A DNA stretch of 11,844 bases from an uncultured Lachnospiraceae bacterium (GTDB lineage: Bacteria > Bacillota > Clostridia > Lachnospirales > Lachnospiraceae). Position numbers and translations under genes: made by a program. Below, in pieces: positions 1 through 7,378 of the stretch (the first letter of the stretch is position 1; the number at the start of each line of letters is the position of its first letter). Below the pieces are notes generated by a model. It saw only the letters and a list, made by a program, of their open reading frames with translations, searched no databases and was not told where the DNA came from. The stretch is from contig CAMPAP010000028.1 of assembly GCA_946631935.1 (NCBI GenBank), positions 1-11,844 of the forward strand. The letters run 5' to 3'.

Positions 1-1014
1 ACAACCGGTTTTACTGCAAGATCATCTTATCTTTATCTTATCGGATGTGCATATTTTTCGGAAGGAAGCTGGAGAACAAAGCAGTGGTTTTCGGAAAATT
101 ATGACGACGAAAGATACATTATAGAAAGCTTCTTTGATTTTGCAAAAAGAGGCGGCTACAAGACCCTTATACATTTTAACGGCAATCAGTTCGATCTGCC
201 GTATCTTACCCAGAAAATAGAAAGTTACGAGCTGGATCTTTCCCTTTCCGATTTCGAGGGAATAGACCTTTACAAGAGGATCAGCCCCTTAAAGCATCTT
301 CTGGGTCTTACTTCTTTAAAGCAAAAATCAATCGAAAAATTCCTTGATATCGAAAGGGCCGATGTTTTTTCAGGTGGTGATCTGATAGGTATTTATCATG
401 ACTACGTCAAAAGCCCTTCTGAATTTGCATGCAATTCCCTTCTGCTTCACAATGAAGACGATATAAAGGGAATGATAAGGATACTCCCGATGCTCTCATA
501 CTGTGACCTTGTTTCCGGAAAATTCAGAGTCAGCAAGGTTCACGCAGATACATACAAGGATTTTAACGGACAGACCCAGAGCGAGATAATCATGAGCATC
601 GCATTAGAACAGCCTGTTCCAAAATCCATCGCAGCATTTGCCCACGGCTGCTATATCAAAGCCGAAGGCAGTCAGGCAACCGTGAAGGTTCCAATCTACA
701 ATGAGGAAATGAAATATTTCTATGCAGGCTATCAGGACTATTATTACCTGCCTGAGGAAGATACTGCGCTCCACAAATCCGTAGCGACATTTGTTGACAA
801 GGATCACAGGACCCAGGCTACCGCAGCAACATGCTACACCAGAAAATTCTCATCATACCTGCCCCAGTGGGATTCTGTGTTCGAGCCTCTCTTCAGAAGG
901 GAATACAAGAGCACTGACCAGTTCTTTGAACTGACAGATGACCTTAAGCGTGACAGAAATGCATTTAACAAATATGCATGTCACGTGATCCAGATGCTGG
1001 CTTCTTCATACTGA
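1..1014 (+). CDS. YprB-type RNase H-fold exonuclease domain protein, 5' truncated by window edge
   Basis: Frame 1 is open from the first base to the TGA at 1012-1014, giving 337 visible codons, so the gene starts left of the window; the internal ATG at 472 is not the start. The first visible residues, TTGF, look like the end of a DxETTGF motif I of DEDD-type exonucleases. Visible residues 58-67 read HFNGNQFDLP, matching the second acidic motif (Asp65), and residues 150-154 read HNEDD, matching the third. This combination is typical of the YprB-like RNase_H_2 family (COG3359), predicted metal-dependent nucleases acting on DNA or RNA; no substrate is established for this protein. The roughly 170 residues after the nuclease motifs show no motif I recognise. 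The gene converges on the hybrid kinase gene, leaving only 62 nt between the stop codons. Family assignment is good; physiological role unknown. Confidence 0.8.
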   Translation, partial: TTGFTARSSYLYLIGCAYFSEGSWRTKQWFSENYDDERYIIESFFDFAKRGGYKTLIHFNGNQFDLPYLTQKIESYELDLSLSDFEGIDLYKRISPLKHLLGLTSLKQKSIEKFLDIERADVFSGGDLIGIYHDYVKSPSEFACNSLLLHNEDDIKGMIRILPMLSYCDLVSGKFRVSKVHADTYKDFNGQTQSEIIMSIALEQPVPKSIAAFAHGCYIKAEGSQATVKVPIYNEEMKYFYAGYQDYYYLPEEDTALHKSVATFVDKDHRTQATAATCYTRKFSSYLPQWDSVFEPLFRREYKSTDQFFELTDDLKRDRNAFNKYACHVIQMLASSY

Positions 1015-1035
1015 CATTCTTTGATGCACATAGAA

Positions 1036-1055
1036 ATGCCTTTAAATGAAGGCGT
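1036..1055 (-). terminator. weak candidate terminator between convergent genes
   Basis: The 62-nt gap between the two convergent stop codons holds a short hairpin: a GCCTT / AAGGC core extended by A-U and G-U pairs to about 8 bp around a 4-nt loop. On the minus strand it is followed by TTTCTATGT, a poor U-tract; on the plus strand there is no U-tract. It could end the cheR-kinase transcript, but the stem is short and AT-rich. Confidence 0.3.
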
Positions 1056-1076
1056 CCCAAATGATGTCGTCTCAGA

Positions 1077-3851
1077 TCAGATCTTCACAGACCCGAGACG
1101 TCTGCAAAGATCCTGATATTCCGAAAAGAAAATTTCAGAATCTTTTCTGATATATTCTTCATCCTTATCACGACCGGCAAATTCATGCTTCTTTGCATGT
1201 TCACTGAGTTCAGAAGCACCTATCATCGCCATATGCCCCTTAATTGTATGGGCCTGTCTTCTGTATGCTTCATAATCTCCCTCAATTGCATACTGTCTCA
1301 TTTTCCGGATCATTTCTTCTGATTCGGCAGCAATATTAGAAATTATCTCAGCTAAAATTTCATCCGATGAACAATGCATGACAGCCGTATCATAATTAAC
1401 CTCTTTTATCTTACTGAAGGCAGCCTCAAGCGGGGACTCACCTTCCTCATTTTTTGATTCAGCATCAGAGGAAAGCTCAATGATCTTCCCGGGAAGATAT
1501 TCCTTGATGGCAGCTTCAAGCCTGGCAGGATCAATGGGCTTGGTGATATAATCGGAAAATCCCGCATCCATATAAATCTGCCGGCTTCCGGCAAGTGCGT
1601 TTGCTGTAAGAACTATTGCAGGAGTTGAACTGTTCAGTGAATCCGGAGATTCATGTATTTCGCGGATAGTCTCAATCCCATCCGGTGAAGGCATCATATG
1701 ATCCAGAAGCAGAAGGTCATATTTTTTCTTTTTGCACATCTCAATCGCTTCAAGTCCACCGGTACAGGTATCGGGAACAATATGATTACTCTTGAGGAAG
1801 AGTTTTACGATGTTAAGATTGACAACATTATCATCAACAGCAAGGATCTTTGCATTCGGAGCGATAAAATCCGAATAATGCTTTACCAAAGCGCCGCTGC
1901 CTTCGAAACGGTTCATGCTTTCTTTAAGTCTTGCATTTACTGTGGTATGATCCACCACCTTAACGGGAATAACTACGGTAAAGGACGATCCCTTTCCGTA
2001 TTCGCTCTCAACACTGACTGTGCCTCCAAGATTATCAAGGATCCTCTTTACTATGGCCAGCCCCAGACCGGTTCCTTCGATATTTCTGTTCTTTTTTATA
2101 TCCGCTCTGGAAAAAGCATCAAAAAGACCGTTCTTATCAGCATCCTTAATGCCCCTTCCCGTATCAGAAACAGTTATCTTTAGTCCGAATGTACCGTTTG
2201 GATCGGAAATATTTATGTACTCTCCTCCGACATGAAGGGATATGGTTCCGGAATCCGTGTATTTTACCGCATTTGTAAGCAGATTGATAAGGACCTGTTT
2301 GATCCTGAATTCATCGGAATAATGACCGTCCGGTACATCATCTTCTATCTTAAGGTCGTAATTAAGACCCTTGCCCTCCGTCCGCTCTTCTATGATACCG
2401 TTTATATCCCTTATAAGAGTGGCAAAACTGTAATTTGCATATGAGATCTCAAGCTTTCCCGATTCGATCTTGGAAAAATCAAGAACATCATTGACTATGG
2501 ACAAGAGCATTTTTCCGGAATTGGAGATGGTCTTTGCATACTCCTCTATCGTTTCGTCTTTATTCTCCCTAAGTATCATCTCATTCATTCCCAGAATAGA
2601 ATTGATGGGAGTCCTTATCTCATGCGACATTGAAGCAAGAAAACCTGTCTTTGCCTCGGAAAGGGCGATGGCGTTCTGTTTCTCCTCATTGATCTTTCGA
2701 AAATCGGTTATCTGCTGCACTACAACAAATGCAAGGAACCAGATAAGCCCTAAGAGCATGGGAATACCGTCATCAACAATAAGTGAGAAAATAAGGGTTA
2801 TGATCTCAATCACCGCAAAAACGATAAAGCCTTCAAAGCCAAGAGCGGTATATCTGTACTCTTTTGAATAACCTCTTTTTATATCCACAAAAAGAATACC
2901 GAAAACACAGATAATTATCATCCCAAGAACAATATCGATATAAAGAAGTGCACGGGGAAATGTAAAGATCCCGCTGAAATTAAGCAGGGTCCAGAGAATG
3001 GCATTTACCGCAGATGCAACAAGAAGTACCGCAGTAATCTTATGGTAACGTTTATGCTGGATGGAATCAAGATAAACCAGGAATCCGAAGGGTATCAGCA
3101 TGCACATTATATAGTTCACTATACCGTCAATATGATAATGCCCGAAAGCAATGGGGAACAAAAATGAATTTGTCATCATCCATGCCGAGAGGATCATAAC
3201 GGCAAGGGATGCATAAAGAAGTTCAATATGAAGCTTATATACTATCCTGATGATAACACCAATAAGAACAATGACAGCAGAAACAAAAAGCAATATCGTT
3301 GATAATACAAAAGTAAAACCGAACCTGAGCTCTAATTCACGATAAATGCCAAGAGAATTTGAAACAAATGTTTCGGATACGACAACAGGTCTCCTGGGAG
3401 TCGGATATCTGGTGATCCTGAGTTCGGCACCGGAATCTTCAGCGCTTAAAGGGACCTGGGCATAAAATGATTTAACGGCTCCTCCCGGGAAAAGAACATC
3501 CCTGGGATTTACGAACTTCTGGCGTTCAACGCCGTTTACATAGACGGTATAGCTGTTGCTTGCAAAGAAGCAAAGTACATATCCGCTTCCTAAATCGTCA
3601 GGAAGTGTCGCATAAGTATTAAATGATTCTTCATAAAGACGTTTGTCGTTATAAGGGCCTTTTACATCAAAGCTGTTTCCTGCTTCATCCACAACAGTCC
3701 AGTCTTCAATATACTCAACATTATATTCCTCGGATCTGATGGAAGGCTCAGCATGGGTATAATAAATAAGGAACCCGATGGATAAAAAAAAGAGCGCAGA
3801 AAATATAACCATCGAGATCCTTATTAAATGATCATACAGAGTTTTTTTCAT
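1077..3851 (-). CDS. 7TM hybrid sensor histidine kinase with receiver and Hpt domains
   Basis: The 924-residue membrane kinase is built as follows. Residues 12-31 form a membrane anchor. Residues about 35-175 are an extracytoplasmic domain resembling the beta-sandwich modules of 7TMR-DISM receptors. Seven hydrophobic helices lie between about 177 and 381. HisKA follows, with phospho-acceptor His410 in SHEIRTP. The HATPase has an N box at Asn527, a DTGRG box at 563-567 and GTGLGL at 593-598. A receiver domain has Asp673/Asp674, acceptor Asp717, Thr749 and Lys771. A C-terminal Hpt domain has His868 in HTIKGH. All catalytic residues are present, so a His410-Asp717-His868 phosphorelay is predicted, ending on an unidentified response regulator. 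The ATG at 3849-3851 shares one base with the cheR stop (TAATG), and its ribosome binding site, AAAGG, lies inside the end of cheR, so the two are probably translationally coupled. The ligand is unknown. Confidence 0.93.
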   Translation of the reverse strand: MKKTLYDHLIRISMVIFSALFFLSIGFLIYYTHAEPSIRSEEYNVEYIEDWTVVDEAGNSFDVKGPYNDKRLYEESFNTYATLPDDLGSGYVLCFFASNSYTVYVNGVERQKFVNPRDVLFPGGAVKSFYAQVPLSAEDSGAELRITRYPTPRRPVVVSETFVSNSLGIYRELELRFGFTFVLSTILLFVSAVIVLIGVIIRIVYKLHIELLYASLAVMILSAWMMTNSFLFPIAFGHYHIDGIVNYIMCMLIPFGFLVYLDSIQHKRYHKITAVLLVASAVNAILWTLLNFSGIFTFPRALLYIDIVLGMIIICVFGILFVDIKRGYSKEYRYTALGFEGFIVFAVIEIITLIFSLIVDDGIPMLLGLIWFLAFVVVQQITDFRKINEEKQNAIALSEAKTGFLASMSHEIRTPINSILGMNEMILRENKDETIEEYAKTISNSGKMLLSIVNDVLDFSKIESGKLEISYANYSFATLIRDINGIIEERTEGKGLNYDLKIEDDVPDGHYSDEFRIKQVLINLLTNAVKYTDSGTISLHVGGEYINISDPNGTFGLKITVSDTGRGIKDADKNGLFDAFSRADIKKNRNIEGTGLGLAIVKRILDNLGGTVSVESEYGKGSSFTVVIPVKVVDHTTVNARLKESMNRFEGSGALVKHYSDFIAPNAKILAVDDNVVNLNIVKLFLKSNHIVPDTCTGGLEAIEMCKKKKYDLLLLDHMMPSPDGIETIREIHESPDSLNSSTPAIVLTANALAGSRQIYMDAGFSDYITKPIDPARLEAAIKEYLPGKIIELSSDAESKNEEGESPLEAAFSKIKEVNYDTAVMHCSSDEILAEIISNIAAESEEMIRKMRQYAIEGDYEAYRRQAHTIKGHMAMIGASELSEHAKKHEFAGRDKDEEYIRKDSEIFFSEYQDLCRRLGSVKI

Positions 3852-4630
3852 TACATACCTTTGCCGTAATAAAATGAGTTTTCTCTGGAATAACCTATTT
3901 CTTTATAATTAACAATCTGTTCGGTAGAACCGATGAAAAGGAATCCGCCGGGCTTAAGTGAAGTATAGAATTTCTTGAATACTTCATCTTTGGCTTCATC
4001 GGTAAAATAGATAAGCACATTCCTGCAGACGATCATATCATAATTGGTATCGTATCTGTCTTTAAGAAGGTTATGCTCACTGAAGGTAACGTGGCTCTTG
4101 ATCTCATCGGAGATCTTAAATGAAGGTCCCACCTGAGTAAAATATTTCTTCTTGAAATCCGCAGGTACGGATGCAATTGACTTTGCATCATAAAGACCTA
4201 CCTTGGCTTTTGCTATAACGGTCTTATCAAGATCCGTAGCGGTGATCCTTATCTGATTTAAAGGCACATGTCTTGAAAGAGCCATTACAAGAGAATAAGG
4301 CTCATCTCCGGTAGAACATGCAGCGCTCCAGATCTTAAGTCTTGTACCGAATCTTTTTACAAGTTCGGGAATGACTTTTTTATCCATATAGTCCCACTGC
4401 TCAGGATTGCGGTAGAACTCGGACACATTAATGGTTATATAATTGATGAACTCATCAAAAAGATCCTTTTGGGATTTAAGAGCAGAAACGTAATTATCAT
4501 AACCGTTTATCCTGTTCTTCATTATAAGATTATCGATCCTGCGCTTCATCTGCTTTTCTTTGTAAGCGTTAAGATCGATGGAAGTCATCTTCATGATCTC
4601 TTTTTTGAAATATTCATAATCTGCAGCCAT
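3851..4630 (-). CDS. cheR: CheR-family protein-glutamate O-methyltransferase
   Basis: The 259-residue cytoplasmic enzyme is full length for CheR. It should transfer methyl groups from S-adenosylmethionine to glutamate side chains of chemoreceptors. Residues 1-60 form the helical CheR N-terminal domain. TINVSEFYRNP (66-76) is the characteristic N-terminal motif with the substrate-contacting Arg. WSAACSTGDEPYSL (101-114) is the SAM-binding loop, ATDLD (131-135) the acidic SAM-ribose motif, and CRNVLIYF (202-209) the core CheR signature. The start is fixed by a strong TGGAGGGGG ribosome binding site (4637-4645, minus strand) 6 nt before the ATG. The gene directly precedes and overlaps a 7TM hybrid kinase rather than cheA, cheB or a chemoreceptor, so it may act on an unlinked receptor or on a non-classical target. 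Family call is certain; the target is not visible here. Confidence 0.93.
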   Translation of the reverse strand: MAADYEYFKKEIMKMTSIDLNAYKEKQMKRRIDNLIMKNRINGYDNYVSALKSQKDLFDEFINYITINVSEFYRNPEQWDYMDKKVIPELVKRFGTRLKIWSAACSTGDEPYSLVMALSRHVPLNQIRITATDLDKTVIAKAKVGLYDAKSIASVPADFKKKYFTQVGPSFKISDEIKSHVTFSEHNLLKDRYDTNYDMIVCRNVLIYFTDEAKDEVFKKFYTSLKPGGFLFIGSTEQIVNYKEIGYSRENSFYYGKGM

Positions 4631-4649
4631 GAAAGTCCCCCTCCATAAT

Positions 4650-4666
4650 TTGTTTTAATAAAACAA
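4650..4666. repeat. perfect 8+1+8 palindrome upstream of cheR
   Basis: TTGTTTTA and TAAAACAA flank a single A with perfect dyad symmetry, 5 nt upstream of the cheR ribosome binding site, and abut the next hairpin at 4667. It also forms the U-rich tail of that hairpin on the minus strand. It could be an operator or simply the terminator tail with its mirror; the sequence cannot decide. Confidence 0.45.
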
Positions 4667-4702
4667 TTGCTTTTCCCGATAATCACTTACCGGGAAAAGC
4701 AA
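4657..4702 (-). terminator. intrinsic terminator of the rpiR-cmk-ispH-rpsA run
   Basis: A perfect 12-bp inverted repeat (TTGCTTTTCCCG at 4667-4678 and CGGGAAAAGCAA at 4691-4702) surrounds a 12-nt loop. It lies about 40 nt after the rpsA stop and is followed in the minus-strand direction by TTGTTTTATT. The stem is only 5/12 GC and the U-tract is interrupted, so termination may be partial, letting some transcripts continue into cheR. Confidence 0.7.
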
Positions 4703-4703
4703 A

Positions 4704-4709
4704 ATTATA
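4704..4709 (-). promoter_or_regulatory. candidate -10 element for cheR-kinase
   Basis: The minus strand reads an exact TATAAT here, about 75 nt upstream of the cheR start codon. No good -35 hexamer lies 16-18 nt further up (CCGAGA region), so it is either an activator-dependent promoter or a chance match in AT-rich DNA. A start from it would fall inside the adjacent hairpin. Confidence 0.3.
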
Positions 4710-4742
4710 AGTTAATAATACAAAGCTCTCGGAAAACTAAGA

Positions 4743-5876
4743 TCACTCTTCTTCCTTGATGGCAGCCTCAACATCAACGGGTGCGGTATCTGCATCCTCA
4801 TCATCTGAATCGGGAGCAGTAAGAGCCTTGACTGAAAGTGATATCTTATGATCATTCTCATTGAAGTCAACGATCTTTGCGGTAACCTCATCGCCAACCT
4901 TAAGAACATCTGAAGGCTTCTCAACACGATCCTTGGAAATCTGTGATACGTGAAGAAGTGCATCAACTCCGTTCTCAATCTCAATGAAAGCACCGAAATC
5001 GGTCATGCGGGCAACCTTACCTATAACAACTTTGCCGATGGCGAATTTATCGGTTGCATCCTTCCAGGGATTCTCATCATCAAACTTAAGAGAAAGAGCA
5101 ATCTTGTTGCCGTTGATCTCCTTAACAAGAACCTTGAGATTATCGCCGATATGGAATGCCTTCTTGGGATTCTCGACTCTTCCCCAGCTCATCTCTGAAA
5201 TATGGAGAAGTCCGTCGGCACCGCCAAGGTCTACGAAAGCACCGAAATCGGTAACATTCTTTACGACACCGTCTACGATATCGCCAACCTTGATCTTATC
5301 AAGAAGTGCCTTCTGCATCTCTTCCTTCTTGGCTGAAAGAAGCTGCTTACGGTCTCCGATGCATCTTCTCTTGTGAGGATTATACTCAATTACAACGAAA
5401 TCGATCTCCTGACCGAGATATTTGTTAAGATCCTTCTCATAATTATCGGAAACCAGACTTGCAGGAATGAAGATCCTGGTTCCGTCAACCTCAACGGTGA
5501 TTCCACCCTTAAGGATAGCGGATACCTTTGCGGTAAGAACTTCGTGATTGTTGAAGGCTTCTTCGATACGCTGGTTGGCCTTCTCCTGCTGTACCCTCTT
5601 GTAGGATACGATAACCTGTCCTTCACGGTCATCGATCTTGAGAACCTTTACTTCAAGCTTATCGCCGGGCTTTACAGCCTGTGTAAGGTCAATGCTGTTA
5701 TCGTTGGAATACTCGTATTTGCTTAAGATTCCGTCAGACTTGCATCCAAGGTCAAGAATGATCTCCTCGGGCTTCACATCAAAAACCGTGCCTTCGACTA
5801 CCTCTCCTGTATGTAATACTATTTTCTTTGATTCCTGTTCTTCCAGTAATTGTTCAAAAGTTAGTTCCTCTGACAT
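4743..5876 (-). CDS. rpsA: ribosomal protein S1-type RNA-binding protein (four S1 domains)
   Basis: The 377-residue protein has four S1 (OB-fold) domains at about 22-94, 111-181, 197-265 and 283-353, then a highly acidic tail. Repeats 3 and 4 carry clear S1 signatures, TDFGAFVDLGGADGLLHISE and TDFGAFIEIENGVDALLHVS. The four-domain length is usual for Firmicutes, against six in E. coli. It is expected to bind mRNA at the ribosome and may assist initiation or other RNA processes; in Gram-positive bacteria its ribosomal role is less firm. I chose the ATG at 5874-5876 because GAGGAGG lies 8 nt upstream; a TTG at 5892-5894 in the same frame has its own codon overlapping that site and is unlikely. 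The start lies 23 nt inside ispH in another frame, implying translational coupling. Confidence 0.9.
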   Translation of the reverse strand: MSEELTFEQLLEEQESKKIVLHTGEVVEGTVFDVKPEEIILDLGCKSDGILSKYEYSNDNSIDLTQAVKPGDKLEVKVLKIDDREGQVIVSYKRVQQEKANQRIEEAFNNHEVLTAKVSAILKGGITVEVDGTRIFIPASLVSDNYEKDLNKYLGQEIDFVVIEYNPHKRRCIGDRKQLLSAKKEEMQKALLDKIKVGDIVDGVVKNVTDFGAFVDLGGADGLLHISEMSWGRVENPKKAFHIGDNLKVLVKEINGNKIALSLKFDDENPWKDATDKFAIGKVVIGKVARMTDFGAFIEIENGVDALLHVSQISKDRVEKPSDVLKVGDEVTAKIVDFNENDHKISLSVKALTAPDSDDEDADTAPVDVEAAIKEEE

Positions 5877-6714
5877 ATTTTTGAACCTCCTCAATAATAT
5901 TTTGCGGAGTGGAAGCCCCCGCGGTGATGCCGATCAGCTTAACAGATTCAGGTAGTTTGTAGTTAATTAGGTCATCCGGTTTCTGTATACAAATCGTTTC
6001 AGAGCAGTTTTCCGATGCGATCTCATAAAGTCTGCGCGTGTTGGAACTTGCGCTCCCCCCTATGACTATCATCATATCTGCTTCTTTTGAAAGGACACGG
6101 GCTGCATCCTGCCTGTCCTTTGTTGCAGAACATATAGTGTTCACAACATTAGCATTATAACCTTTTTTGTTTATTATTTCAACAATTTGTGAAAATTTTC
6201 TGTCCTGAAATGTTGTCTGGGAAACAATGGTCAGGTCGCCTTCAAAAACGGTATTTTCAGCCTCTTCCTCATTTTTCACAACATAGCATTTTGTATCGCA
6301 CCATCCGCAGATACCGACCACCTCCGGATGGACCGGATTTCCCACAACAACTATGTTTCTTCCTTTTCCGCTCTCCTTTAGCACCGTATCATGGATCCTT
6401 TTTACAAAAGGACAGGTAAAATCTGCAACTTCACAGGCCTTGCTTTCAAGAAGACTGTAAATATCCCTTCCTACGCCGTGGGCGCGGATAATGATACAGG
6501 CATCTTTTGGAAGATCGAGCGTTTCAAGGCTTTCCCTGTCCTCTATAACCCTGACGCCTTTCATTTCAAGATCATGAACAACAGTCTCGTTATGTACTAT
6601 GGGTCCATAGGTAAATATGGGTCTTCCGCTTCCGATCTTTTCGTACACACCGTCAACGGCGCGCTTTACGCCAAAGCAAAAGCCGGAAGGATCCGCAAGT
6701 TTGATCTCCATCAT
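5854..6714 (-). CDS. ispH: 4-hydroxy-3-methylbut-2-enyl diphosphate reductase
   Basis: The 286-residue cytoplasmic iron-sulfur enzyme catalyses the last MEP-pathway step, reducing HMBPP to isopentenyl and dimethylallyl diphosphate. The cluster-binding cysteines are Cys13 (GFCFGV), Cys101 (TCPFV) and Cys195 (ICSATKDRQ). Substrate-pocket residues His41, His79, His129, Glu131, Thr167, Ser223/Asn225 and Ser268 are all present, so the enzyme should be active. It begins with ATGATG overlapping the cmk TGA; the ATG at 6712-6714 gives a 4-nt ATGA overlap and the second ATG at 6709-6711 is an equal alternative. Its 3' end overlaps rpsA by 23 nt. In many Clostridia IspH and S1 are one fused polypeptide; here they are separate reading frames. 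The IspH stop lies in the context TTT TGA A, a possible +1 slip site. Confidence 0.95.
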   Translation of the reverse strand: MMEIKLADPSGFCFGVKRAVDGVYEKIGSGRPIFTYGPIVHNETVVHDLEMKGVRVIEDRESLETLDLPKDACIIIRAHGVGRDIYSLLESKACEVADFTCPFVKRIHDTVLKESGKGRNIVVVGNPVHPEVVGICGWCDTKCYVVKNEEEAENTVFEGDLTIVSQTTFQDRKFSQIVEIINKKGYNANVVNTICSATKDRQDAARVLSKEADMMIVIGGSASSNTRRLYEIASENCSETICIQKPDDLINYKLPESVKLIGITAGASTPQNIIEEVQKYVRGTNF

Positions 6715-7367
6715 TTTTCACCGCATATTGAGCAGATCTTTTCAACGACCTCATCGATGGTCATATCCGAGGTATCTACAAGGATGGCATCAGCAGCCTG
6801 TTTGAGAGGTGAGATCTCGCGGGTCATATCACGGTGATCACGTTCTTCGATCTCTTTTTTGACTGTATCAAAATCAGGATGCTCTCCTTTTTCTTCAAGT
6901 TCCTTTACACGTCTTTTTGCGCGGACTTCGCTGGATGCAGTAAGGAATATCTTAACATCTGCATCAGGCATGACAACGGTTCCGATATCACGTCCGTCCA
7001 TGATAACACCGCCGCGGTCTGCAAGGCCTCTCTGAAGGGAAAACAGATGCTCTCTTACCTTGGGGACGGAACTTGTAACGGATGCAGCATTTCCAACAGC
7101 TTCTTCACGAAGCCTTCCCGTAACATTCTCATCTCCGAGAAAAACATTCTGCACTCCGCCTGCATATCTGATATCAACCATGGCACCGGTACACTTTTCT
7201 GCAACGATCTTAGCATTTTCAACATTCACTCCGCTTTCGAGAAGGTAAAGAGCAACTGCCCTGTACATTGCTCCGGTGTCCACATAGATAAGATTCATTT
7301 TCTTTGCACAAAGCTTTGCGATAGTGCTTTTTCCTGCACCTGCAGGTCCGTCGATTGCTACGTTCAT
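6711..7367 (-). CDS. cmk: (d)CMP kinase (cytidylate kinase)
   Basis: The 218-residue cytoplasmic kinase phosphorylates CMP and dCMP to the diphosphates with ATP, feeding RNA, DNA and lipid precursor pools. The P-loop GPAGAGKST occupies residues 7-15, VDTGAMYRA (29-37) is the nucleotide-monophosphate-binding signature, and MDGRDIGT (123-130) is the conserved CMP-kinase motif. The Arg-rich lid (about 150-180, with HRDMTREISPL) is also present, and the length is normal. The start is set at the ATG at 7365-7367, preceded by AAAGGAGA; an in-frame TTG at 7380-7382 would begin within that ribosome binding site and is rejected. It lies 11 nt after the flavoprotein stop and overlaps ispH by 4 nt (ATGA), so it belongs to the same operon. 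The cmk-ispH-S1 order is common in Clostridia. Confidence 0.95.
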   Translation of the reverse strand: MNVAIDGPAGAGKSTIAKLCAKKMNLIYVDTGAMYRAVALYLLESGVNVENAKIVAEKCTGAMVDIRYAGGVQNVFLGDENVTGRLREEAVGNAASVTSSVPKVREHLFSLQRGLADRGGVIMDGRDIGTVVMPDADVKIFLTASSEVRAKRRVKELEEKGEHPDFDTVKKEIEERDHRDMTREISPLKQAADAILVDTSDMTIDEVVEKICSICGEK

Positions 7368-7378
7368 ATTTTCTCCTT

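Noticed and set aside
472..1014. Separate 180-residue plus-strand gene starting at the ATG at 472
   Set aside because: The same frame is open to position 1 and the upstream part contains the conserved nuclease motifs, so this is an internal Met of a truncated gene.
1698..2871. Several plus-strand open frames of 70-161 codons inside the kinase gene
   Set aside because: They lie antisense to a gene with all catalytic motifs intact, have no plausible ribosome binding sites, and translate to low-complexity or unfamiliar sequence.
4631..4742. Riboswitch (for example c-di-GMP type) upstream of cheR
   Set aside because: The 112-nt gap is occupied by a simple hairpin and a palindrome; no conserved riboswitch core could be recognised.
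5877..5894. TTG start for rpsA six codons upstream of the ATG
   Set aside because: The codons overlap the AGGAGG ribosome binding site that serves the ATG at 5874-5876, and the extra residues do not resemble an S1 N-terminus.
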